From assembly GCA_900313355.1 (NCBI GenBank), contig OMQZ01000033.1, forward strand, positions 1 through 11,534: a stretch of 11,534 nucleotides of DNA, read 5' to 3'. Of this stretch, positions 1 through 5,392 are shown one piece after another. The notes beneath the pieces are model-generated. The model was not told the origin of the DNA, made no database searches, and saw nothing but the letters and a program-made list of their open reading frames with translations. Both the position numbers and the translations under genes were made by a program. Numbering within the stretch: position 1 is the first letter of the stretch; each line of letters starts with the position of its first letter. Source of the stretch: an uncultured Rhodospirillaceae bacterium. GTDB taxonomy: Bacteria; Pseudomonadota; Alphaproteobacteria; RF32; CAG-239.

Positions 1-1
1 A

Positions 2-178
2 ACCTGGGCGGCTAAGATGTGTCATGAGGGGTTAACCGGACGTGAGGTTGTTATATATAGAGAGCGTTTGGCTCAAGAGTTTGAGGCTTTAAGTGAAAAG
101 CACGATGAAAAAATTATGAGTATGAGTGATGAAGAGTTAGCTCAACTTATTAATTCAAAAAAACAATCGAATCGTTAA
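2..178 (+). CDS. 3' end of an unrecognised protein gene (partial)
   Basis: An open frame enters from the left edge and ends at the TAA at 176-178, giving the last 58 residues. The fragment is strongly charged, with helix-like heptads in its second half (residues RERLAQEFEALSEKH, then MSDEELAQLI), and has a Lys/Asn/Ser-rich tail. An ATG lies at 17, but no ribosome-binding site precedes it and the frame is open before it, so the real start is probably outside the window. The next gene begins 20 bases downstream on the same strand with no terminator between, so the two may be co-transcribed. I do not recognise the family and assign no function. Confidence 0.6.
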   Translation, partial: TWAAKMCHEGLTGREVVIYRERLAQEFEALSEKHDEKIMSMSDEELAQLINSKKQSNR

Positions 179-198
179 ATTTTGAAAGTTTTTTGCAG

Positions 199-564
199 AT
201 GGTTAAACGTGAAATACATACATATGACTCCGATGAAGATGCCCTAAAAAAAGTCTCTTCTTTTGAAAAGGATTGGAATTATAATTTATTGGCTCATACG
301 GGAATGCATAAAACAGGTTTAAAGCTCGCCATCAGAAACGATGAAAAAGAAGGGATTACCGTTTTAAGTGAGAATGTAAATGATTGGGTGCATCATATGA
401 TTTCTGATGAGAAATTTACGAAACAAGAAGTTTGGGCGTATCAAAAAAGTTTGTTGCAAGAATTTTTGGCTTTGTATTATCACAACTTGGATAAGGAACA
501 AGCTATTGAGGAAATGTTTCCTTATATGTATGCGCGCGCTGTTAAGAGTAAGTATTACAGTTAA
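199..564 (+). CDS. Unrecognised 121-residue soluble protein
   Basis: The reading frame runs to the TAA at 562-564. I chose the ATG at 199; an in-frame TTG at 193 is the only earlier start and has no better ribosome-binding site. The upstream GAAAG at 184-188 is weak and may mean coupling to the preceding gene, which stops 20 bases earlier. The protein has no signal peptide or membrane segment. It is rich in charged and aromatic residues, with a helical C-terminal half (around residues 72-110) containing many Tyr, Trp and Leu. No catalytic motif is visible. The stop overlaps that of the convergent J-domain gene in a shared TTAA, which suggests a compact, settled arrangement. The family is unknown to me. 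Confidence 0.6.
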   Translation: MVKREIHTYDSDEDALKKVSSFEKDWNYNLLAHTGMHKTGLKLAIRNDEKEGITVLSENVNDWVHHMISDEKFTKQEVWAYQKSLLQEFLALYYHNLDKEQAIEEMFPYMYARAVKSKYYS

Positions 565-1103
565 CGTTTGATTTTTTTGATCAGTTCGTTGTAAGCAATT
601 GTGATTTTTTTGAACTTTTCTTCACATTCTTTGTCGCCCGAATTAACGTCAGGATGGTATTTCCTGGCCAATTTTTTATATTGTTTTTTGAGAGAATCGA
701 TAGTGATATCTTCAAGAGAAATATCTAAAATTTCGGCGCATCTTCTGTCATTTTGGTTAAAATAAATTTGGCGGGGAGATGAGTTGTCAAATTTTGAAAT
801 GTCGCCGAGTTCATCAATAAAGTCATAACCGAATTGATATTTTATTTTGGAAGAGAATCCGCCAAAGTGCATTTTATGGGGTTGATCGGCTTTTGTGTTT
901 TGAGAATCGTCGTCATAGTAATTCCAGTTTGCATTGTATTCTGCAACGTGATCGAGGCAAAACCAATAGTAGTCTTTTAATGTTTTGTCTTTAGGCGCAC
1001 GATATTCTCCCTTTTTTTTGCATCCGGGAAAATCACAAGCATGAACTTTCCCCTCGTTTTGAGGGGCAAAATATTTTCGTGTTCTGAGTTTTTTTTCTTT
1101 CAT
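561..1103 (-). CDS. J-domain protein with N-terminal Cys/His zinc-like motif
   Basis: This 180-residue protein carries its J domain at the C terminus (about residues 122-176). The HPD tripeptide at 150-152, which in J domains contacts and stimulates the ATPase of DnaK/Hsp70, is intact within [10 protein letters not shown]. The N-terminal part has C23, C28, C49 and H52 (CDFPGC, then WFCLDH), an arrangement I know from a group of alphaproteobacterial J-domain proteins; zinc binding is inferred. It lacks the Gly/Phe region and the four CxxCxGxG repeats of true DnaJ, so it is a specialised co-chaperone, probably cytosolic, with an unknown client. The start is supported by AGAAAGG on the minus strand about 6 bases before the ATG. 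It is divergent from rpsT and convergent with the small gene at 199-564. Confidence 0.85.
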   Translation of the reverse strand: MKEKKLRTRKYFAPQNEGKVHACDFPGCKKKGEYRAPKDKTLKDYYWFCLDHVAEYNANWNYYDDDSQNTKADQPHKMHFGGFSSKIKYQFGYDFIDELGDISKFDNSSPRQIYFNQNDRRCAEILDISLEDITIDSLKKQYKKLARKYHPDVNSGDKECEEKFKKITIAYNELIKKIKR

Positions 1104-1169
1104 AATTGCCTTTCTAGACCATAAAATAAGAATTTACAAAGAAAATTTTCATTTTTTTTAAAATTGTTG

Positions 1170-1198
1170 TTGACTTTGGTGGGTTTAAACGGTTATAA
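1170..1198 (+). promoter_or_regulatory. Sigma70-type promoter of rpsT
   Basis: TTGACT at 1170-1175 and TTATAA at 1193-1198 are separated by 17 bases. Transcription would begin near 1205, leaving a leader of about 45 bases before rpsT. This is one of the best promoter matches in the window. Confidence 0.7.
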
Positions 1199-1248
1199 AG
1201 CTAACCAGAATATTTTTGTAATCAATTTATAAATAGGAATTAATAAAT

Positions 1249-1509
1249 ATGGCCAATCATAAATCGGCAAAAACGAGAATAGTCAGAAACAGCAAACGTG
1301 GTGTTATTAATGGTATGAGAAGAAGCCGCGTTCGCACGTTTGTAAAAAAAGTTGATGCTTTAATTGCTGCCGGCAACAAAGAGGAAGCAATGGTTGCTTT
1401 TAAGGTTGCTGAAAGCGAAATGATGCGTGCTGCTCAAAAAGGTGTTTTCCATAAAAATACCGCAACAAGAACAGTTTCTCGTTTAGCTCAAAAAATTAAA
1501 GCTCTTTAG
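1249..1509 (+). CDS. rpsT: Small ribosomal subunit protein bS20
   Basis: The 86-residue, strongly basic protein has the typical bS20 start (MANHKSAKTR), a helical middle rich in Lys and Arg, and the conserved KGVFHKNTATRTVSRLAQ segment near the C terminus (residues 64-81). bS20 is a primary 16S rRNA-binding protein that helps assemble the 30S subunit. Length is normal for the family. AGGA at 1235-1238 lies 10 bases before the ATG. The gene is a single unit between a strong promoter (1170-1198) and a strong terminator (1533-1580). The order rpsT then dnaA is common in alphaproteobacteria and supports the taxonomic placement. Confidence 0.97.
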   Translation: MANHKSAKTRIVRNSKRGVINGMRRSRVRTFVKKVDALIAAGNKEEAMVAFKVAESEMMRAAQKGVFHKNTATRTVSRLAQKIKAL

Positions 1510-1532
1510 TTTTAGTTTTTTTATCAATTTTT

Positions 1533-1580
1533 AAACACACAAAATCTCCGCTTTTGCGGTTGTCATTTTGTGTGTTTTTT
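1533..1580 (+). terminator. Rho-independent terminator of rpsT
   Basis: A 13-base-pair stem (1533-1545 with 1565-1577, based on AAACACACAAAAT) encloses a second small hairpin, CCGC (1548-1551) with GCGG (1556-1559) around a TTTT loop. The stem runs into a T tract ending at 1580. The outer stem is AT-rich, but pairing is perfect. Confidence 0.85.
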
Positions 1581-1710
1581 GTCATAAAAATCAATGGAAT
1601 CGAACGACTCTTGAAAGAATCTATGTCAAGAAAAATAATTTAAAAAATGGCAAAAAGTTCTCTTGTTTTTAAAAAAAATCATGGTTACTATCAAGTCACT
1701 TTTTAAAGGA

Positions 1711-1724
1711 ATTATTAAGAAATA
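1711..1724 (+). repeat. 14-base direct repeat, copy 1
   Basis: ATTATTAAGAAATA occurs here and again at 1891-1904, exactly 180 bases apart and both within the gap before dnaA. A second shared word, AGATTCAATT, lies at 1725-1734 and 1828-1837. Function is unknown. The AT-rich composition makes chance similarity possible. Confidence 0.5.
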
Positions 1725-1890
1725 AGATTCAATTCAAAGCTTTCTGCTTTATAAAAAAATCTTTCATTTTAATTTATAGAAAAAACGATGAAATCTTATT
1801 TAAATGATATGCATTTTTATAAAAGGCAGATTCAATTTTAAGGTAGGTGTTTGAAAAGCACACGACTTTCGGAAAAGCTTTGAGTAGAAT

Positions 1891-1904
1891 ATTATTAAGA
1901 AATA
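1891..1904 (+). repeat. 14-base direct repeat, copy 2
   Basis: Identical to 1711-1724. This copy immediately follows the TAGAAT hexamer proposed as the dnaA -10 element, so it would cover the start of the dnaA transcript. That makes a regulatory role possible but unproven. Confidence 0.5.
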
Positions 1905-1941
1905 TACTCGGATTAACTCTATTATAATAAGGAATTGAAAA

Positions 1942-3366
1942 ATGGCTGAAGAAGCAATGAAAAATAATGACAGTTCTGTTCAAGACGAATGGGGACAGAT
2001 CTGCAGCCAGTTAAAAATGGAATTTGGCGAGACAGCTTTTGACAGTTGGCTGAAACCTTTGAGCGTTGGCACTTATAATAATGGTGTGATGAATATTTGT
2101 GTGCCGACCGCTTTTATGAAAAACTGGGTTCTTACCCATTATTCCGATCGAATCCATAAAATTTGGGAACATAAAAATCCGAGTGTTAAAAAAATCAATT
2201 TCGTGGTTCAAACAAACCATTCTTCCGACTCATCTTTATTAAAGAAAATTTCTTCGACACCGACTCCTCAAAACATATATATGCCTAATTTTAATGCAAC
2301 AAGCAGTTTTAATGACTTTGCATCGAAGGACAGCTTTATGCAGCTTTCGGCACCGCTGAATCCGGCATATACTTTTGATTCTTTTGTTGTTGGCAAGACA
2401 AATGAATTTGCCTGTGCAGCTGCTAAAAAAGTTGCTGAATCGCGGAATGTTTCTTTTAATCCTTTGTTTTTGTATTCGGGCGTTGGTTTGGGTAAAACTC
2501 ACTTGATGCACGCCATTGCTTGGCATATTAAGCGCCAAGATCCGAGCCGCAATGTGATTTATTTATCTGCAGAACAATTTTTGTTCAAATTTGTAAAAGC
2601 TTTGCGTTATAAAGATACGGCAGCATTTAAAGAACAATTCAGAGCAGTTGATGTTTTGATGGTTGATGATGTTCAATTTATGAGCAATAAAGAATCAACG
2701 CAGGAAGAATTCTTCTACACATTTAATTCGCTTATTGAAGAAGGTAGACAGATTATTATTTCAGCCGATAAATCTCCAACCGATTTGGAAGGAATCGAAA
2801 GTCGTTTGAAATCGCGCTTGAGTGGTGGTTTGGTTGCGGATATTCATCCGACAGATTTCGATTTAAGAATGGGGATTTTGAATTATAAAGCTCAACAAAT
2901 GGGTATTACGTTGCCGGAAAAAGTGGCTGAATTTTTGGCCCAGAAAATTACGACGAATATCAGAGAATTGGAAGGTTCTTTGAGACGAATCGTTGCACAC
3001 ACACAGCTTCTTTCAAAGAATGAAATTACGCTCGATATGACACAAGATATTTTGAAAGATATGTTGCGCTCAATTGACCGCAAAACAACGATTGATGAAA
3101 TTCAAAAGAAAGTGGCTGAATATTTTAATATTTCCGTTAAAGAGTTGCAGTCTTCAAGACGTGCAAGAACAGTCGCAAGACCAAGACAGATTGCAATGTA
3201 TTTGGCAAAACAATTAACTTCTCGCTCACTTCCGGAAATCGGACGCAAGTTTGACAGAGACCACACAACAGTGATGCACGCTGTGCGTAAGGTTGAGGGT
3301 TTAATCGGAGAAGATGCGTCCTTGGCTGAGAGCGTAAATGTTTTGCGCAGAGCTTTGGAAAATTAA
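1942..3366 (+). CDS. dnaA: Chromosomal replication initiator protein DnaA
   Basis: The 474-residue protein has the four-domain DnaA layout. Domain I (about residues 14-90) serves for DnaB and self interaction, and is followed by a short variable linker. The AAA+ core starts near 140 (YTFDSFVVGKTNEFA), with Walker A GVGLGKTH at 180-187, Walker B acidic pair D242-D243 (LMVDDVQF), and the arginine-rich SRLKSRLSGG at 287-296. The C-terminal DNA-binding domain carries the signature DRDHTTVMHAV from residue 438. ATP-DnaA binds DnaA boxes and opens the origin. Length is normal and all key residues are present. AAGGAA at 1929-1934, 7 bases before the ATG at 1942, supports this start over the in-frame ATG at 1957. 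The gene is not followed by dnaN here; it ends in its own terminator. Confidence 0.98.
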   Translation: MAEEAMKNNDSSVQDEWGQICSQLKMEFGETAFDSWLKPLSVGTYNNGVMNICVPTAFMKNWVLTHYSDRIHKIWEHKNPSVKKINFVVQTNHSSDSSLLKKISSTPTPQNIYMPNFNATSSFNDFASKDSFMQLSAPLNPAYTFDSFVVGKTNEFACAAAKKVAESRNVSFNPLFLYSGVGLGKTHLMHAIAWHIKRQDPSRNVIYLSAEQFLFKFVKALRYKDTAAFKEQFRAVDVLMVDDVQFMSNKESTQEEFFYTFNSLIEEGRQIIISADKSPTDLEGIESRLKSRLSGGLVADIHPTDFDLRMGILNYKAQQMGITLPEKVAEFLAQKITTNIRELEGSLRRIVAHTQLLSKNEITLDMTQDILKDMLRSIDRKTTIDEIQKKVAEYFNISVKELQSSRRARTVARPRQIAMYLAKQLTSRSLPEIGRKFDRDHTTVMHAVRKVEGLIGEDASLAESVNVLRRALEN

Positions 3367-3396
3367 GTCTTTATTTCTCGTTTTAGTATCCTTTCG

Positions 3397-3420
3397 CCCC
3401 GCTTTTTAGCGGGGTTTTTT
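3397..3420 (+). terminator. Rho-independent terminator of dnaA
   Basis: CCCCGCT (3397-3403) pairs perfectly with AGCGGGG (3408-3414) around a TTTT loop, followed directly by six T residues (3415-3420). It lies 30 bases after the dnaA stop. Confidence 0.93.
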
Positions 3421-3458
3421 ATAATGGGATAATTGAGAGGGTTCTCGTCCCCCACAAT

Positions 3459-3487
3459 AAAAAAAACCTACACAAGGTAGGTTTTTT
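3459..3487 (-). terminator. Terminator of the tRNA-Met gene (works on both strands)
   Basis: An 11-base-pair stem (3461-3471 with 3477-3487, core CCTAC/GTAGG) has a 5-base loop. Read on the minus strand it lies just behind the tRNA 3' end and ends in a run of eight U. On the plus strand it also ends in six T, so it can back up the dnaA terminator. Confidence 0.85.
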
Positions 3488-3493
3488 ATGAAA

Positions 3494-3570
3494 TGGTAGC
3501 GGGAGGGGGACTCGAACCCTCGACAAGCGGATTATGATTCCGCTGCTCTAACCAACTGAGCTATCCCGCC
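3494..3570 (-). tRNA. tRNA-Met (anticodon CAU), elongator type
   Basis: A complete 77-base tRNA with encoded CCA. It has a 7-pair acceptor stem (GGCGGGA with TCCCGCT, the first pair being G1-U72), the D arm GCTC...GAGC, and the anticodon stem GCGGA/TCCGC with loop ATCATAA, anticodon CAT at 3534-3536. The variable loop is TTGTC and the T loop TTCGAGT. The discriminator is A. The T stem has one A-C mismatch (position 50 with 64). CAU could also mark the lysidine-modified tRNA-Ile2. I favour elongator Met because the acceptor and anticodon stems match alphaproteobacterial elongator tRNA-Met as I remember it. Initiator tRNA is unlikely because the three G-C pairs it needs in the anticodon stem are absent. 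Confidence 0.92.
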
Positions 3571-3585
3571 GTCAATTCTTTGCTG

Positions 3586-3615
3586 ATTATTAGCGAAGTT
3601 CTTGATGCTTGTCAA
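3586..3615 (-). promoter_or_regulatory. Promoter of tRNA-Met
   Basis: On the minus strand, a perfect TTGACA (3610-3615) is followed after 17-18 bases by TAATAAT (3586-3592). The predicted start lies about 9 bases upstream of the mature tRNA 5' end, a typical distance for a single tRNA transcript. Confidence 0.7.
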
Positions 3616-3640
3616 GAAAAAAAATGATATTTTTAATTTC

Positions 3641-3669
3641 TTGTTTTTTTTATATAGTATATCTAAAAT
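3641..3669 (+). promoter_or_regulatory. Possible promoter of the recombinase gene
   Basis: TTGTTT (3641-3646), 17 bases, TAAAAT (3664-3669). Only the -10 half is a good match, and the region is very AT-rich, so the assignment is tentative. It would give a leader of about 40 bases. Confidence 0.4.
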
Positions 3670-3715
3670 AAATTCCCAAAAATATATATCTTTTTCGTTG
3701 AGTGAAGGACAAGTC

Positions 3716-4324
3716 ATGATATACGGCTATATTCGTGTCAGTACAGATAAACAAGATTGCGAAAACCAAAAAATAGGGATTGAAGCTAAGGCCAAATCAC
3801 TTAAACTAAAAATTGATCGATATATAAAAGATGCTGGTATATCCGGAATAACAGAGCCAAATGAACGTGCGTTGGGAGGGTGTTTGAGTCGCCTGAAAAA
3901 AGGAGATATTATTATTTGTTCGGAACTTTCGAGATTGGGGCGCAAACTTTTTATGATTATGCGTATTTTGGAACATTGTATGAATTGCGGGGCAAAAGTT
4001 TATACCGTTAAAGACGGTTATGAATTAGGTGATAACTTACAATCTAAAGTTATGGCTTTTGCATTCGGATTGTCCGCGGAAATTGAACGCGAATTAATCA
4101 GCTTGAGGACAAAAGAAGCGATTGCGCGAATGAAAGAAGAAGGCCGTTTGGTTGGCAGGCGGCCGGGGAAGAAAAATGTTTCGTATAAAATTGATAAATA
4201 TTCTGAGCTTGTTTTAAGGTTGCTTGAAAATAACGAATCGAAACGGGCAATTGCAAGACGAATTCGGGTGAGTGTGCCTACGGTTTATCATTTTATCGAA
4301 AGAGCAGAGTATGGCGAAATATAA
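3716..4324 (+). CDS. Serine recombinase, Mpi-like DNA invertase family
   Basis: A 202-residue serine recombinase of the resolvase/invertase size class. The N-terminal catalytic domain starts with MIYGYIRVST, with the nucleophile S9 and R7. The active-site segment SELSRLGRK (69-77) contains R73 and R76, and the E-helix segment AEIERELISLRTKEA (121-135) is intact. A Gly/Arg linker (GRRPGKKN, about 147-154) leads to a C-terminal helix-turn-helix (about 160-195). The wording of the SELSRLGR and KVMAFAFGLSAEIER segments is closest to the Mpi family, which inverts promoters in Bacteroidales; this is family recognition from memory, not a search result. The start at 3716 has GAAGGA at 3704-3709, 6 bases upstream; longer in-frame starts would run into the tRNA promoter. 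It stands alone, with no second recombinase, transposase or cargo gene beside it. The enzyme looks active. A resolvase role is the alternative. Confidence 0.88.
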   Translation: MIYGYIRVSTDKQDCENQKIGIEAKAKSLKLKIDRYIKDAGISGITEPNERALGGCLSRLKKGDIIICSELSRLGRKLFMIMRILEHCMNCGAKVYTVKDGYELGDNLQSKVMAFAFGLSAEIERELISLRTKEAIARMKEEGRLVGRRPGKKNVSYKIDKYSELVLRLLENNESKRAIARRIRVSVPTVYHFIERAEYGEI

Positions 4325-4353
4325 AAAAAACGCGCCTTGAAAGCGCGTTTTTT
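4325..4353. terminator. Bidirectional terminator between recombinase and PPIase genes
   Basis: AAAAAACGCGC (4325-4335) pairs with GCGCGTTTTTT (4343-4353) around a 7-base loop. A and T runs on both flanks let it serve the recombinase on the plus strand and the parvulin gene on the minus strand. The recombinase stop codon (4322-4324) touches the hairpin. Confidence 0.88.
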
Positions 4354-4369
4354 ACTTGGTGAAATTAAT

Positions 4370-5218
4370 CTATTTTTCTTCTTTCGGTTCAGGTATCTTT
4401 TTGCCGTTTAAATCGAATTTTTCAATTGAGCCTTCGTTGTGAAGTGTGTCAAATGTTTCGGCAATAATTTGCTGGCTTAAGATGTTTTTGATTTGAGGCT
4501 CTAATTCTTTTAACGGTAAGGGTTTAGAGTCACGAACATCTTGGAGCAAAATGATGTGATAACCGAATTGTGTCTTAACAGGCGTTTTTGTGTATTCGCC
4601 AACTTTTAACGCTAAAGCTGCAGCCGTGAATTCAGGAACCATTAAATCTTCCGTGAAATAGCCTAAATCAACAGTGTTGTCTTTTGTGTATTCTTTGGCT
4701 AATTTATCAAAATTGCCGCCTTTGTTTAATTTTTCAATCACTTCTTTAGCTGTTTTTTCATCATCAAGCAAGATGTGTTTCGCACCCATTTCTTTCTTGC
4801 TTTCAAATTTTGCGACATATTCATCATTGTAGAATTTTTGAACGGCTGCATCATTGACTTTTTCTTCAACCGTTTTTTCTAAATATACCTTACGAGCCAA
4901 GTCTTCCATAGCTGTTTTTAATTGGTCTTTATATTCAGGTGTTTCTTGAATGTTGGCTTTTGTGGCGGCTTGATAAAGAAGTTTTCCGTTTATGAAAACA
5001 TCAACGGCTTTTTCATAAAATTCATCAAAAGGAACCTGAGCGGCAATTTGCGGATTGTCGGCATAGCCTCTTCTGATCTCGTCAACACTGATGACTTCGC
5101 CGTTAACACGAGCGGCAATACCAACATTCTTTTGGGCATTGACTTTACAAGCAAAGAACGCAGCAACGGCCAAGACAACCACAGCAGCAGAGCCGGCTAA
5201 AAGGTATTTTTTTTGCAT
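4370..5218 (-). CDS. Exported parvulin-type peptidyl-prolyl isomerase
   Basis: This 282-residue protein begins with MQKKYLLAGS and a hydrophobic segment (about 6-24). The end of that segment (VNAQ at 26-29) could be cut by signal peptidase I, or left uncut as a membrane anchor; C24 does not sit in a good lipobox. A SurA/PrsA-like helical region (about 35-140) precedes one parvulin domain (about 145-228) with KHIL (H148), GYF at 186-188 and FGYHIILL (H221). The C-terminal tail is helical and charged. Such proteins catalyse cis-trans isomerisation of prolyl bonds and chaperone exported proteins in the periplasm. AGGAG at 5226-5230, 7 bases before the ATG, fixes the start. It is divergent from secA, an arrangement seen in alphaproteobacteria that places an export-folding factor beside the export motor. 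Confidence 0.92.
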   Translation of the reverse strand: MQKKYLLAGSAAVVVLAVAAFFACKVNAQKNVGIAARVNGEVISVDEIRRGYADNPQIAAQVPFDEFYEKAVDVFINGKLLYQAATKANIQETPEYKDQLKTAMEDLARKVYLEKTVEEKVNDAAVQKFYNDEYVAKFESKKEMGAKHILLDDEKTAKEVIEKLNKGGNFDKLAKEYTKDNTVDLGYFTEDLMVPEFTAAALALKVGEYTKTPVKTQFGYHIILLQDVRDSKPLPLKELEPQIKNILSQQIIAETFDTLHNEGSIEKFDLNGKKIPEPKEEK

Positions 5219-5259
5219 ATTCTATCTCCTAAAAAATTTATCAAAAATAACTGATAAGA

Positions 5260-5288
5260 AATATAAACGTTTTTATTTATTTTTTCAA
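5260..5288 (-). promoter_or_regulatory. Promoter of the parvulin gene
   Basis: On the minus strand, TTGAAA (5283-5288), 17 bases, TATATT (5260-5265). The leader would be about 36 bases. It contains an inverted repeat TTATCA (5238-5243) and TGATAA (5252-5257) spaced by 8 bases, which could be an operator or a small hairpin. Confidence 0.6.
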
Positions 5289-5328
5289 AGTATTTTTTAT
5301 GAGCGGTTTATAACTTTTGCGGTGAGTA

Positions 5329-5357
5329 TTGACTTTAGTTTTAATAAACACTAAATG
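5329..5357 (+). promoter_or_regulatory. Promoter of secA
   Basis: TTGACT (5329-5334) sits in the 15-base word TATTGACTTTAGTTT, which also occurs at the promoter of the gene at 8402. The -10 is less clear: TAAATG (5352-5357) after 17 bases or CTAAAT after 16. Confidence 0.5.
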
Positions 5358-5392
5358 TAAAATATTAAAAATAAAAATAAAGGTCTTATCTT

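Larger units (their letters stand above)
1581..1941. other. Non-coding AT-rich gap upstream of dnaA
   Basis: This 361-base stretch holds no convincing gene on either strand. It contains two pairs of short direct repeats (listed separately), a possible weak dnaA promoter (ACGACT at 1862-1867, 17 bases, TAGAAT at 1885-1890) and another chance-level promoter-like pair (TTGAAA at 1611-1616, AATAAT at 1634-1639). The dnaA ribosome-binding site AAGGAA is at 1929-1934. I looked for DnaA boxes (TTATCCACA and near variants, both strands) and found none, so the sequence gives no positive support for a replication origin here, although the position beside dnaA would allow one. Confidence 0.5.

Noticed and set aside
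1141..1150. Perfect palindrome GAAAATTTTC between the J-domain gene and rpsT
   Set aside because: Short AT palindromes are expected in such DNA, and it does not sit on a promoter element I can support.
1581..1941. Replication origin with DnaA boxes beside dnaA
   Set aside because: No TTATCCACA-like word was found on either strand; the closest, AAAAGCACA near 1854, matches too few positions.
1774..1983. 69-residue minus-strand ORF upstream of dnaA
   Set aside because: It has no ribosome-binding site, overlaps the dnaA start and ribosome-binding site, and its low-complexity composition is what AT-rich DNA gives by chance.
3602..3715. Longer recombinase start at TTG 3602
   Set aside because: It would overlap the tRNA promoter and add a tail unlike the family; the ATG at 3716 has a good ribosome-binding site and gives the standard MIYGYIRVST beginning.
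3494..3715. tRNA-Met as an integration site for an element carrying the recombinase
   Set aside because: No repeat of the tRNA 3' end was seen downstream, small serine recombinases do not usually use tRNA sites, and no element genes are present.
3367..4369. Invertible segment with inverted repeats next to the recombinase
   Set aside because: I found no pair of matching inverted repeats other than the terminator hairpins, and no GTTAC/GTAAC pair at a plausible spacing.
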